Shown here: positions 44,217-52,888 of the stretch, piece by piece | Position numbering within the stretch: the stretch's first letter is position 1 | How the letters are laid out: each line of letters begins with the position of its first letter | Program-made: the position numbers and the translations under genes | Notes under the pieces: model-generated | What the model was told of the DNA's origin: nothing | What the model saw: only the letters and a program-made list of their open reading frames with translations | The model's database searches: none | NCBI GenBank assembly: GCA_051649305.1 | Contig: JBOFGV010000090.1 | Coordinates: 1-64,000 of the forward strand | Reading direction: 5' to 3' | Length of the DNA stretch: 64,000 nt | Source: JADCCX01 sp051649305 | Lineage (GTDB): Bacteria > Pseudomonadota > Alphaproteobacteria > Rhizobiales > Beijerinckiaceae

Positions 44217-45977
44217 TCAGCGCATCTCTTCAGGTGCACTTACTCCCAAGATATTCAGGCCTGAGCCGAGCACAGACATTACCGAAGACACCAGAGCAAG
44301 TCTGGCCCTCGTTGATTTTCCATCTTTATCATTAATAAAACGTAAGGCCGGGTTCTCTTTACCGCGATTCCACAAGGCATGCAGCCCACTGGCCACGTCA
44401 TAAAGATAGAATGCGACGCGGTGTGGCTCGCGGGAAGAGGCTGCAGATTCGACCAATCGCGGGTATTGCGCAATCAGTTTCATCAGGCCGCGCTCTGACT
44501 CATCCGTCAGAAGCCCCATGTCTGCCGTGGCGAGTTCCGAGGCCTGAATGATCTCTGGTCCAAAGGCAGCGACTGCCTGCCGGTAGATCGAGTTACAGCG
44601 CGCATTGGCATACTGCACATAAAACACCGGGTTCTCCTTGGATTGCTCCAGAACCTTGGCAAGATCGAACTCAAGGGGAGCGTCGTTCTTGCGGTAGATC
44701 ATCATGAAGCGCACCGCATCAGAGCCGACTTCATCGACAACCTCGCGCAATGTCACGAACGTCCCTGCCCGCTTGGACATTTTCAGTTCCTGACCGTCAC
44801 GCAGAAGCTTCACCAATTGGCAAATCTCGATATCAAGCTGAGCTTCCCCACCACTGATGGCTTTGACGGCAGACTGCATGCGCTTGATGTAGCCACCGTG
44901 ATCAGCGCCCCAGACATCGATCATGGTCTTGAAGCCACGCAGATATTTGTCGCGGTGGTAGGCGATATCAGAAGCAAAATAGGTGTAGCTGCCGTCGGAT
45001 TTCATCAGCGGACGGTCAACATCATCACCAAAGGACGTGGCGCGGAACAAGGTCTGTTCCCGGTCCTCCCACTCTTCGTCCTTCTGGCCTTTGGGTGGCG
45101 GCAAACGCCCTTCGTAGATCAGGTCTCGCGAACGCAGGTCAGCAATGGCAGCCCCCACCGGGCTTGCGTTGCCTTCATGCAATGAGCGCTCCGAGAAGAA
45201 AACGGCGTGTGTGATCGACAGCGCCTTCAGGTCATCCCGGATCATGTCCATCATGGCATTGATGGCGGTCTCACGCACATCCGGCAGCCATGTGGCCTCC
45301 GGCATCTCAACCAGCGCCGTGCCATATTTCTTGGCCATCAGTTCACCAACAGGCTTCAGGTAGTCACCGGGGTAAAGCCCCTCTGGGATAGCGCCTATAT
45401 CTTCGCCAAGAGCCTCGCGGTAGCGCAGGAAAGCCGAGCGGGCGAGAACATCCACCTGTGATCCCGCATCGTTGATGTAATATTCGCGGGTGACATTATG
45501 GCCTGCGAAGGCCAGCAGGTTGGCCAGTGCATCGCCAAAAATGGCCCCGCGGCAATGGCCGACATGCATGGGGCCTGTTGGATTGGCCGAAACATACTCG
45601 ACATTCACCTTGGCATTGCCGCCCATGGCGCTGCGGCCATAGTTCACGCCTTCAGCAACGGCATGCAGGACAACGGCATCAAAAAGACCTGATACCAGCG
45701 TGACGTTGATGAAGCCCGGCCCGGCAATCTCGGCCTTTACCACATCCTTGTCCGCCTGCAGGGCTGCAACAACCAGATCAGCAAGATCACGCGGTTTCAT
45801 ACCGGCTTCTTTTGCCAGTACCATGGCCACATTGGTGGCAAAGTCACCGTGGCTCGCGTCCTTGGGTGGCTCCACCACAACGCGGGAAGTGTTGAGATTG
45901 GCAGGCAGCTTTCCAGCTGCGCCCAAATCTGCAACGATCTGAATGACTTTGGCCTGATAGTTCGCAAAAAGATTCAT
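44217..45977 (-). CDS. argS: Arginine--tRNA ligase
   Basis: 586 residues from ATG 45977; an upstream TTG at 45998 is less likely. The HIGH motif is in SANPTGPMHVGHCRGAIFGD. The KMSK equivalent is KMSKRAGTFVTLREVVDEVG. The C-terminal DALR anticodon-binding domain is present (YDVASGLHALWNRG). It is class Ia and charges arginine. It shares a direction with dgt upstream and the SPOR gene downstream. Confidence 0.97.
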   Translation of the reverse strand: MNLFANYQAKVIQIVADLGAAGKLPANLNTSRVVVEPPKDASHGDFATNVAMVLAKEAGMKPRDLADLVVAALQADKDVVKAEIAGPGFINVTLVSGLFDAVVLHAVAEGVNYGRSAMGGNAKVNVEYVSANPTGPMHVGHCRGAIFGDALANLLAFAGHNVTREYYINDAGSQVDVLARSAFLRYREALGEDIGAIPEGLYPGDYLKPVGELMAKKYGTALVEMPEATWLPDVRETAINAMMDMIRDDLKALSITHAVFFSERSLHEGNASPVGAAIADLRSRDLIYEGRLPPPKGQKDEEWEDREQTLFRATSFGDDVDRPLMKSDGSYTYFASDIAYHRDKYLRGFKTMIDVWGADHGGYIKRMQSAVKAISGGEAQLDIEICQLVKLLRDGQELKMSKRAGTFVTLREVVDEVGSDAVRFMMIYRKNDAPLEFDLAKVLEQSKENPVFYVQYANARCNSIYRQAVAAFGPEIIQASELATADMGLLTDESERGLMKLIAQYPRLVESAASSREPHRVAFYLYDVASGLHALWNRGKENPALRFINDKDGKSTRARLALVSSVMSVLGSGLNILGVSAPEEMR

Positions 45978-46040
45978 AGGATTCACGTTGTTCCACAATA
46001 CAGAATTGTGTGTGGCGGCTAGCTTAATTTAGGCACTGCG

Positions 46041-47291
46041 TCAAACTTCCTTCTCTTGCAGCTGCCTGTGCGTTTCTATCGCATAGCGGTCTGTCATGCC
46101 CGCAATGAAATCACCGATATGAACGGCTTTTTCATGGTCGTTCATGGACAGGATGTGGCTGCGCCACTGTTCTGGCAGGAGCGCTGGATTGCGCGTGAAT
46201 GCGCTGTGCATCTCTTCCACCATGCGCTCGGCATCGGCCATGACAGTCATGATACGAGAGTTGCGGTAAAGCCCCTTGAACAGAAAATCCCGCACAGTGC
46301 GCTCAGCTTTTCGCGTTTCATCAGAGAACCCGATCATGGCCTTTGGTGCTTTGCGCACATCCTCTGCTGTTTCGATGCCAAACTCCTGCAACCGCCGCTC
46401 GCTTTCGCTGATCACATCCTCAACAAGCAAGGTAATGATGCGCCTCTGCAGTTCATGCGTCGTTCTTGAGCGCCCAAGCCCCGGATAGGCCGTGCGGATA
46501 TCGCCCAGTAATCCGGCCAGAAACGGAACCTCCTCCAGCGCTTCCAGCGTTATGATGCCAGCGCGCAGGCCATCGTCTATGTCGTGGGCGTTGTAGGCGA
46601 TGTCGTCTGCAATGGCCGCAGCCTGCGCCTCCATGCTGGCCTGTGACCACAGTTCAAGAGAATGGTGCGTATCATAGGCGGCAATCACAGCAGGCAAAGG
46701 CTTGTCCGCATGCGGACCAACCGCCCTGCCATCGCGGTCAACCAGTGGTCCGTTGTGCTTCACCAGACCTTCAAGGGTTTCCCATGTCAGGTTCAGGCCA
46801 TCAAACCGGGCATACCTCCGCTCAAGACTGGTGACGATTTTCAGTGACTGGGCATTGTGGTCAAAACCTCCAAAGCCGCTCAAGGCGCGGTCGAGCGCCC
46901 GCTCTCCCGCATGTCCAAACGGGGTGTGGCCAAGATCATGTGCCAGCGCCAATGTTTCAGCGAGATCTTCATCCAGCCCAAGTGCGCGGGCGATGGAACG
47001 GGCGATCTGGGCCACCTCAAGCGTATGGGTCAGGCGGGTGCGATAATGATCGCCCTCATGCTCAATAAACACCTGCGTCTTGTGCTTGAGCCGCCGAAAG
47101 GCTGTCGAGTGCACAATCCTGTCCCGATCGCGCTGGAAAGGGCTGCGGGTGGGCGATTCTGGCTCATCCAGCAATCGGCCACGGCTTTTCTCCGGATCAA
47201 CGGCATAAGATGCTGTCCAGCGCTGCCCTGGCTTCAGGTTTGCTGGCTTTTGACCATGGATCGCAGATGATGAGGTTGAAGTCTTCACCAT
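46041..47291 (-). CDS. dgt: dNTP triphosphohydrolase (dGTPase-like)
   Basis: 416 residues. HD-domain phosphohydrolase with metal ligands in RTRLTHTLEVAQIARSIARA, LALAHDLGHTPFGHAGER and ADDIAYNAHDIDDG. FQRDRDRIVHSTAFRRLKHK is the usual N-terminal word. It hydrolyses dNTPs to nucleosides and triphosphate. It is just upstream of argS and divergent from the Fe-S carrier gene, with a 48-base gap holding both promoters. Confidence 0.94.
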   Translation of the reverse strand: MVKTSTSSSAIHGQKPANLKPGQRWTASYAVDPEKSRGRLLDEPESPTRSPFQRDRDRIVHSTAFRRLKHKTQVFIEHEGDHYRTRLTHTLEVAQIARSIARALGLDEDLAETLALAHDLGHTPFGHAGERALDRALSGFGGFDHNAQSLKIVTSLERRYARFDGLNLTWETLEGLVKHNGPLVDRDGRAVGPHADKPLPAVIAAYDTHHSLELWSQASMEAQAAAIADDIAYNAHDIDDGLRAGIITLEALEEVPFLAGLLGDIRTAYPGLGRSRTTHELQRRIITLLVEDVISESERRLQEFGIETAEDVRKAPKAMIGFSDETRKAERTVRDFLFKGLYRNSRIMTVMADAERMVEEMHSAFTRNPALLPEQWRSHILSMNDHEKAVHIGDFIAGMTDRYAIETHRQLQEKEV

Positions 47292-47339
47292 TGCACCTTA
47301 CCTTCCGACTCATGACGGATCAAAGACTGAGTTGCGACC

Positions 47340-47675
47340 ATGACTGATACAGCACCGGTTATCCTCACTGATCGCGCCGCAAAGCAGGTCAGCACCATCC
47401 TGAGCAATGAGCCGGAGGGCTCAACACTACGCATCAGCGTCAAAGGTGGTGGCTGTTCCGGATTTTCCTATGGCTTTGATATCGGTCAGGACAAGGCCGC
47501 CGATGATATCGTTATCTCAAAAGCCGATGCCACTGTGCTCATTGATGCTGTTTCCATTGAATACATGAAAGGCGCCACGATTGATTTTGTCGATGACCTG
47601 ATGGGCCAGTCTTTCCGCATTGAAAACCCGCTGGCCACATCAGGCTGCGGGTGCGGCACATCATTTTCGCTATAA
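47340..47675 (+). CDS. A-type iron-sulfur carrier (HesB/IscA/ErpA family)
   Basis: 111 residues. The three cluster-binding cysteines are in VKGGGCSGFSYGFD and SGCGCGTSF. VSIEYMKGATIDFVDDLMGQ is the family middle segment. It delivers Fe-S clusters to target proteins. IscA, ErpA and SufA types cannot be told apart safely, though the isolated location outside a suf operon and the ERPA-like N-terminus favour ErpA. Confidence 0.93.
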   Translation: MTDTAPVILTDRAAKQVSTILSNEPEGSTLRISVKGGGCSGFSYGFDIGQDKAADDIVISKADATVLIDAVSIEYMKGATIDFVDDLMGQSFRIENPLATSGCGCGTSFSL

Positions 47676-47734
47676 ACGGCACAAGCTTCGCAATTTCTCC
47701 ACAATTTAAGAATGCGATGAACATTATTTTATGA

Positions 47735-47759
47735 GTCGCGTGGCTATCGTGCCCGCGAC
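47735..47759 (+). promoter_or_regulatory. Leader hairpin before the 599-residue gene
   Basis: GTCGCG (47735-47740) pairs perfectly with CGCGAC (47754-47759) around 13 bases. It lies 20 bases before the ATG at 47780 and is not followed by a T tract, so a leader structure is more likely than a terminator. Confidence 0.3.
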
Positions 47760-47779
47760 CAATCATTATCGGGGGCACT

Positions 47780-49579
47780 ATGAACCGTTTTCTGGCTACG
47801 GCACCTGTTGCTGTCATCGCACTTTTCACCACACCATCGGATCACTTCCGCCTGCCCGAGGGCCCCTCAGCTGCCTATGCACAGCAGGCCGTGACGCTGG
47901 AAAATCTGACGTTTAAAGGTGATATGGGTTCCGTCAAAATCCCGCGCATTGTTGTCGAGGGATCAACCGCTTCCAAGGCTGATATCGAGGCCTTGTTTGA
48001 CACCAAGTCGCTCAACACCCTTGCGACACGGCTGGCAAAATTCTCGGCACGCAGTGTCACCATCCCCACGTTGGAGATTGTGCAGACGGTGCAGGATAGC
48101 GACAGCACAACGGTCTACAAAGATGTTGTGATGCGCGACATCCAGAACGGCATGATTGCCGAACTGGTCACACCTTTCGCCAGCGTGAAAACAAAAGTGA
48201 AGCCCAATGCCAAGGCCAAGGACCTTCCTGCCTTCGACATTGACATGAACAACATGGTCATGAAGGGCACGGATCTCCCGCTGATGCTGCGCTTTGCCTT
48301 TGACAAGGCTGCTGACGGGGAAACGCTGAAAACAGCGATGGCCGAGCAGACCGTTGGCAAGGTTGTTTACCGCGTCGGTGACATGGGAACATTCACCATC
48401 CAGTCCATGTCCGCCAAGGACTTCAAGCTCAAACCTTTGAGGAAGCCATTCATCGAAACAGTGACTGCGCTTGAAAAGAACAGCAAGGACAAGACCAAGT
48501 CCAAGGATGCCGACAAGGACGCGCTTGATTTCCTGACTGATCTTCTGACGGCCATGTCCTTTGGCAGCATGGACATGAACGGCATGAACGGTGAATTCAA
48601 GGTTCCGGGCGAAGCCAAGCCAGTCAAACTGGACATCCAGAAAATTGCCATGGCAGGCGGAGCTGATGTCCCCGGCCGGTTCACCATGCAGGGCTTCAAA
48701 ACCAGCATGACAGCCGGTTCAGTCAATGTCGGTGAGATCACGGTTGACGGTGTGACTTTGGGCAACATGGTCAAGGCACTGCAATCCGTGGGCAGCGGCG
48801 GAGATTTTTCAGACCTCAATCCTGCAGACTTTGTGCCGAAGATGGACCTGATCCGGTTTTCTGGCATTGATATCGATGTTCCTGATACCAGAGCCAAGGA
48901 TCAGCGCGTGAAAGCCAAGCTTGGACTGTTTGAAACGAAGATGAGCAACCATGTTGGTCCTATCCCCGCCAATGTGATGGTGGCTATCGACCGCTTCCAG
49001 ATGGATCTGCCCAAGAATACCAAGGAAAAGGGGCTGAATGACCTCATTGCCCTTGGATACAACGCACTGGATGTTTCATTGCGCTATGACCAGACATGGG
49101 ATCAAACGTCGAAGGTGCTGAAACTGAACGAGCTTTCCATGCGTTCGGCTGGCATGTTTGCCACGAAATACACGCTGGAGCTTGGCAATGTCAGCAAGGA
49201 GATCTTCACGCTGGACAAGGCTGTTGCTGCTGTTGCTGCCTTGGGGGTTACGGCCAAAAGCCTTGATGCCAACCTGACCAACGAAGGTTTGGCTGAAAAG
49301 TTGCTGGCACAGCAGGCAACCCAGCAGAAGCGCAAACCGGAAGATCTGCGCGCAGAATTGGCGGCAGGTGCCACCATGATGGTGCCAATGATGATGGGTG
49401 ATCACCCGGCTGCCAAGACGCTGGGCACTGCACTTGGTCAGTTCGTGGCCCAGCCTAAGAACCTCAGCATCAATGTGAAAGCAAAGGACGCCGGACTGGG
49501 TGCAGCTGATTTCATTGCGGTGAAGAACCCTATGGACCTCCTGAAGAAGGTCGACATTACGGCGGTAGCGAACAAGTAA
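47780..49579 (+). CDS. Large unknown envelope protein
   Basis: 599 residues, preceded by GGGGG at a good distance from ATG 47780. The N-terminus (FLATAPVAVIALFTTPSDHF) is weakly hydrophobic and a signal peptide ending at AYAQQ is likely, but no inner helix is seen. The rest is a series of beta-rich segments with recurring Val/Ile/Lys-Asp words (GSVKIPRIVVEG, VGEITVDGVTLGNM, LIRFSGIDIDVPDTRAK) and few cysteines. Orthologues of such proteins are common in Hyphomicrobiales without known function. The repeated beta words would fit an AsmA/DUF945-like lipid-handling protein, which is a guess. Confidence 0.65.
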   Translation: MNRFLATAPVAVIALFTTPSDHFRLPEGPSAAYAQQAVTLENLTFKGDMGSVKIPRIVVEGSTASKADIEALFDTKSLNTLATRLAKFSARSVTIPTLEIVQTVQDSDSTTVYKDVVMRDIQNGMIAELVTPFASVKTKVKPNAKAKDLPAFDIDMNNMVMKGTDLPLMLRFAFDKAADGETLKTAMAEQTVGKVVYRVGDMGTFTIQSMSAKDFKLKPLRKPFIETVTALEKNSKDKTKSKDADKDALDFLTDLLTAMSFGSMDMNGMNGEFKVPGEAKPVKLDIQKIAMAGGADVPGRFTMQGFKTSMTAGSVNVGEITVDGVTLGNMVKALQSVGSGGDFSDLNPADFVPKMDLIRFSGIDIDVPDTRAKDQRVKAKLGLFETKMSNHVGPIPANVMVAIDRFQMDLPKNTKEKGLNDLIALGYNALDVSLRYDQTWDQTSKVLKLNELSMRSAGMFATKYTLELGNVSKEIFTLDKAVAAVAALGVTAKSLDANLTNEGLAEKLLAQQATQQKRKPEDLRAELAAGATMMVPMMMGDHPAAKTLGTALGQFVAQPKNLSINVKAKDAGLGAADFIAVKNPMDLLKKVDITAVANK

Positions 49580-49612
49580 ATCTGGTTCATCAAGCTGGAT
49601 CAATCCGGCAAC

Positions 49613-49640
49613 AAAAAACCGCCCTTCCGGGGCGGTTTTT
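49613..49640. terminator. Bidirectional rho-independent terminator
   Basis: AAAAAACCGCCC-TTCC-GGGGCGGTTTTT has a GC-rich 6-bp stem flanked by an A tract on one side and a T tract on the other. It lies between the ends of the convergent 599-residue gene and tig and can serve both. Confidence 0.85.
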
Positions 49641-49671
49641 CTGTTTCAATGATACTGTCTAATAGCTGAAA

Positions 49672-51087
49672 TTACTCAGCCTTCTTGGCTTTCTTGGCAG
49701 GGGCCTTTTTAGGCTTTTCAGCCTTTTCCGCACCTTCTGCCTCATCCTCATCGTCGTTCAGCAAGGCATCCTTGCTCACAGATACTTCAACAAGCTTCAC
49801 CTGTGTCAGAATGTGGTCAACGACCTTTTCTTCAAAGATTGGCGCGCGCACTTCGGCAAGAGCCTGTGGGTTCTTGCGGTAGTAATCCCACACGGCCTTT
49901 TCCTGACCGGGATACTGGCGGGCGCGGGCAACAAGGCCCTGGCTCACTTCATCGTCAGTTACCTGCACTGCGGCTTTCTCGCCGATTTCAGCGAGAACCA
50001 GACCAAGGCGGACGCGGCGTGTGGCGATCTTCTGATAGTCAACGCGGGCTGCATCTTCGGTTGTGTCTTCGTCTTCGAATGTCTTGCCAGCAGCCTTCAT
50101 TTCAGCTGTCACATTGTTCCAGATCGAGTTGAACTCCTGATCCAGCAATGTGGGTGGCAGTTCGAAGGTGTACTTGGAATCCAGTGCATCAAGAAGCTTG
50201 CGCTTCATCTTGCGGCGGGCTGCGCCTTCAAACTCGGATGAGATGGAGGTCTTCACAGCGTCCTTAAGCTTGCCGAGGTCTTCCATGCCGTACTGCTTGG
50301 CGAGATCGTCATCGATCTTGAGATCACCAGCGGCTTCAATCACCTTGGCAGTAACATCAAACTCGGCAGCTTTGCCTGCGAGATGAGCGGCCTGATAGTT
50401 CTCGGGGAAAGACACCTTCACCAGCTTGGTTTCATCAACTTTCATGCCGGTGACCTGATCTTCAAAGCCGGGGATGAAAGTGTTGGAACCCAGAACCACC
50501 TGAATGCCTTCGCCCTTGCCGCCATCAAACTCCACGCCGTCAATGCGGCCAACGAAATCAACCGTAACACGATCGCCTTTGTCGGCCTTGGCCTTGGCAC
50601 CCTTGTCGGTGAAAGGACGTGATGGCTCGGCCATACGCTCGATGGCACCCATAACATCGGCTTCCGGAACGTCTGCAACCTGCTTCTCGAGGGTGATGTC
50701 GCTGTGGTCAGCCACTTCGAACTTCGGCAGCACTTCGAGGGCCACGGTGTATTCCAGATCGCCACGGGCGGACATGACCTCTTCGATCTTCTCCTGCTCC
50801 TGCGGGAAATTGATCGCTGGCTCGAAAGCGAGCTTCAGGCCGTGATCATCCACGATCTTGCGGTTGACTTCGTTCACAACGTTCTGGACCACATCGGCCA
50901 TAACCGACTTGCCATAAACACGCTTCAGGTGATGCTGTGGAACCTTGCCGGGGCGGAAGCCGGGAAGTGTAACCTTCTTCTGCAATGTCTCCATCTCGCC
51001 CGCGAGGCGTGTGGCGAGGTCAGCAGCAGGCAGAACCACCTTATACTGGCGCTTCAGTCCTTCGACGGAGGTTTCGGTGATTTGCAT
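49672..51087 (-). CDS. tig: Trigger factor
   Basis: 471 residues. The N-terminal ribosome-binding domain contains LPGFRPGKVPQHHLKRVYG, the trigger factor signature. The PPIase domain covers about 150-245 (GDRVTVDFVGRIDGVEFDGG), and the C-terminal arm is helical. The last 30 residues are Lys/Ala/Glu-rich (KPKKAPAKKAKK), as often in this order. It is a ribosome-associated folding chaperone and proline isomerase. Upstream on the same strand is tRNA-Leu. Confidence 0.96.
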   Translation of the reverse strand: MQITETSVEGLKRQYKVVLPAADLATRLAGEMETLQKKVTLPGFRPGKVPQHHLKRVYGKSVMADVVQNVVNEVNRKIVDDHGLKLAFEPAINFPQEQEKIEEVMSARGDLEYTVALEVLPKFEVADHSDITLEKQVADVPEADVMGAIERMAEPSRPFTDKGAKAKADKGDRVTVDFVGRIDGVEFDGGKGEGIQVVLGSNTFIPGFEDQVTGMKVDETKLVKVSFPENYQAAHLAGKAAEFDVTAKVIEAAGDLKIDDDLAKQYGMEDLGKLKDAVKTSISSEFEGAARRKMKRKLLDALDSKYTFELPPTLLDQEFNSIWNNVTAEMKAAGKTFEDEDTTEDAARVDYQKIATRRVRLGLVLAEIGEKAAVQVTDDEVSQGLVARARQYPGQEKAVWDYYRKNPQALAEVRAPIFEEKVVDHILTQVKLVEVSVSKDALLNDDEDEAEGAEKAEKPKKAPAKKAKKAE

Positions 51088-51167
51088 GGTCGTGCGCCTT
51101 CATTGATCGTCATAAAATGGTGGTAACAGCCTGTTCTATGCACACTCTGCCCGTTCAGGTTTGTCCT

Positions 51168-51252
51168 TGGTGCGGGCGGAGGGACTTGAACCCCCACGAC
51201 TTGCGTCGCCAGGACCTAAACCTGGTGCGTCTACCAATTCCGCCACGCCCGC
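51168..51252 (-). tRNA. tRNA-Leu (anticodon UAG)
   Basis: Read on the minus strand, the acceptor GCGGGCG pairs with CGCCCGC, discriminator A, and the CCA end is encoded. The D arm starts TGGCGGAATTGG. The anticodon stem CCAGG/CCTGG holds the loop TTTAGGT, giving anticodon TAG. A variable arm, CGACGCAAGTCG, marks a long-arm tRNA of the Leu type. The T arm is GGGGGTTCAAGTCCCTC. Length is 85 bases with CCA. Confidence 0.96.
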
Positions 51253-51463
51253 TTGCCTGGACCAACCCCGAGACTGCAGAAGCTTACAGCGAACCACTGT
51301 CGAGACGGCGTCCATAGCGGATCACAAATCATTATGCAGCAAAAAAATATCAGACGACACGCGGACTTCTCGAGAGGCCGAAGAGATGGCTTGATTTATC
51401 AGGCCACGCGCTCAAATAGCATTCATAGCGGGCGATTCCGCAGGCTTGCGGAGCTTAGATAGA

Positions 51464-52876
51464 ATGATTTCCCGTCGTGATACGCTGAAAGGCCTTTCGG
51501 CAACGGTTACCTGTCTGTCAGGTTCGGCACTGGCGCAGAGCCCGGCCACCCCATTCATTTTGACAGCAGCACCAGCCAAAAGCCGCATACGGCCGGAGCC
51601 TGCCGGTGAAAGCGAAGTCTGGGCCTATAACGGCGCATTGCCCGGCCCGGTCATTCGCATGAAGCGCGGACAGGCGAGCACCATTCGTCTGGTCAACAAT
51701 CTGCCGCAACCAACAAGCCTGCACATTCGTGGCCTGCGCAATGCCAATGCCATGGATGGTGTCGCTGGCTTGACGCAACCGGCCGTCGATCCGGGCAAGA
51801 GTTTTGACTACGTGATCACGCCGCAGGACAGCGGTGCCTATATCTATCATCCCATGATCCCCGGCCGGACATCGGAACAGCTGGAACGTGGCCTCTCTGG
51901 CATGCTTGTTATTGAGGAAGACAACTACGACGCTGCGGTGGACCGGGATATCGCCATTCTCCTCGATGACTGGCGACTGACACCGGAACATCAGGTTGAC
52001 AGCACAATGGCTGTAGCGGCTGACAATTCCCGCCTTGGACGGTTGGGCAATGCGCTGACCGTCAATGGCAAAACCAATGCCGAAGAGATTAAGTTGAAGC
52101 CGGGCTCCCGCGTGCGGCTACGCATCGGTGGTGCCATGAACGCTCGCATCCTGCCAATGCGGTTTGAAAAGATGACCAGGGCCACCGTCATCGCCATCGA
52201 CGGTCAGCCCTGTGATCCTTTCGATCCCCTGCGCAAGCAAGTGATCATTGCGCCGGGCTCACGCTATGACGTGATCCTCGATCTGCCGGAAAAAGCGGGC
52301 GAGGAAACCCTTGTGCAGGTTTCACTGGGCGAAGGCATGACTGTCGTGCGGTTTGTAACCGAGGGCGAGAAACTCGGCACCAAGCCGCCCGTCCCTGCTT
52401 TGCCTTCCAATCCTGCCCTGCCAGCGGGCATTCGCCTGCAAGAGGCGCGGCGGGCTGAATTCAACATTGCCGGTGGCTGGGACATCAAAGCTCCTGAAGG
52501 CGCTGGTGCTGCCCCCGATGTCATCGCCAAAGCCTTCCCGGATGCTGCGAAGGTCTGGACGCTTAATCATGGCTTCCCTTCCGGCCTCACCGGCAAGCCG
52601 ATCTTCAGCGCCAAGAAGGGCAATATTGTTGTGGTCGCCCTCACCAACCGCACGGCATGGACACAGGTGATCACGCTGCACGGCCATGTCTTCCGGGTGC
52701 TGCACGGCATGGATGATGGCTGGGAGCCGTTTTTCCTTGATACGGTCATTGTGCCGGAAGGCCGCACCGTGCGTATTGCGTTTGTGGCTGACAATCCGGG
52801 CAAATGGCTCATAAGATCAGCTATTATCGAACACATGGAAAGCGGCGTGCTCTCATGGTTCGAGGTGCTGGCATAA
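51464..52876 (+). CDS. Multicopper-oxidase fold protein lacking most copper ligands (SufI/FtsP-like)
   Basis: 470 residues with a Tat signal (ISRRDTLKGLSATVTCLSG, cleavage near ALAQS) and three cupredoxin domains. The fold words are intact (VWAYNGALPGPVIRMKRGQ, GWEPFFLDTVIVPEGRTVRI) but the copper sites are not. H-x-H of domain 1 is HIRG (His87, Arg89) and YHPH is YHPM (Met131). HPIHLHGH is QVITLHGH (Gln401, Thr404, His406), and the H-C-H of domain 3 is RSAIIEH (Arg451, Ser452, Ala453, His457), with the axial Met replaced by Val462. The loss spans type 1, 2 and 3 sites, so oxidase activity is unlikely. FtsP (SufI) of E. coli is a copper-free relative used at division. The start is ATG 51464, not the open frame at 51446. 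Confidence 0.9.
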   Translation: MISRRDTLKGLSATVTCLSGSALAQSPATPFILTAAPAKSRIRPEPAGESEVWAYNGALPGPVIRMKRGQASTIRLVNNLPQPTSLHIRGLRNANAMDGVAGLTQPAVDPGKSFDYVITPQDSGAYIYHPMIPGRTSEQLERGLSGMLVIEEDNYDAAVDRDIAILLDDWRLTPEHQVDSTMAVAADNSRLGRLGNALTVNGKTNAEEIKLKPGSRVRLRIGGAMNARILPMRFEKMTRATVIAIDGQPCDPFDPLRKQVIIAPGSRYDVILDLPEKAGEETLVQVSLGEGMTVVRFVTEGEKLGTKPPVPALPSNPALPAGIRLQEARRAEFNIAGGWDIKAPEGAGAAPDVIAKAFPDAAKVWTLNHGFPSGLTGKPIFSAKKGNIVVVALTNRTAWTQVITLHGHVFRVLHGMDDGWEPFFLDTVIVPEGRTVRIAFVADNPGKWLIRSAIIEHMESGVLSWFEVLA

Positions 52877-52888
52877 GGTGGATGGCGC

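Noticed and set aside
51464..52876. Laccase or copper-resistance oxidase
   Set aside because: The fold matches but most copper ligands are replaced in all motif blocks, so a functional oxidase label is not supported.
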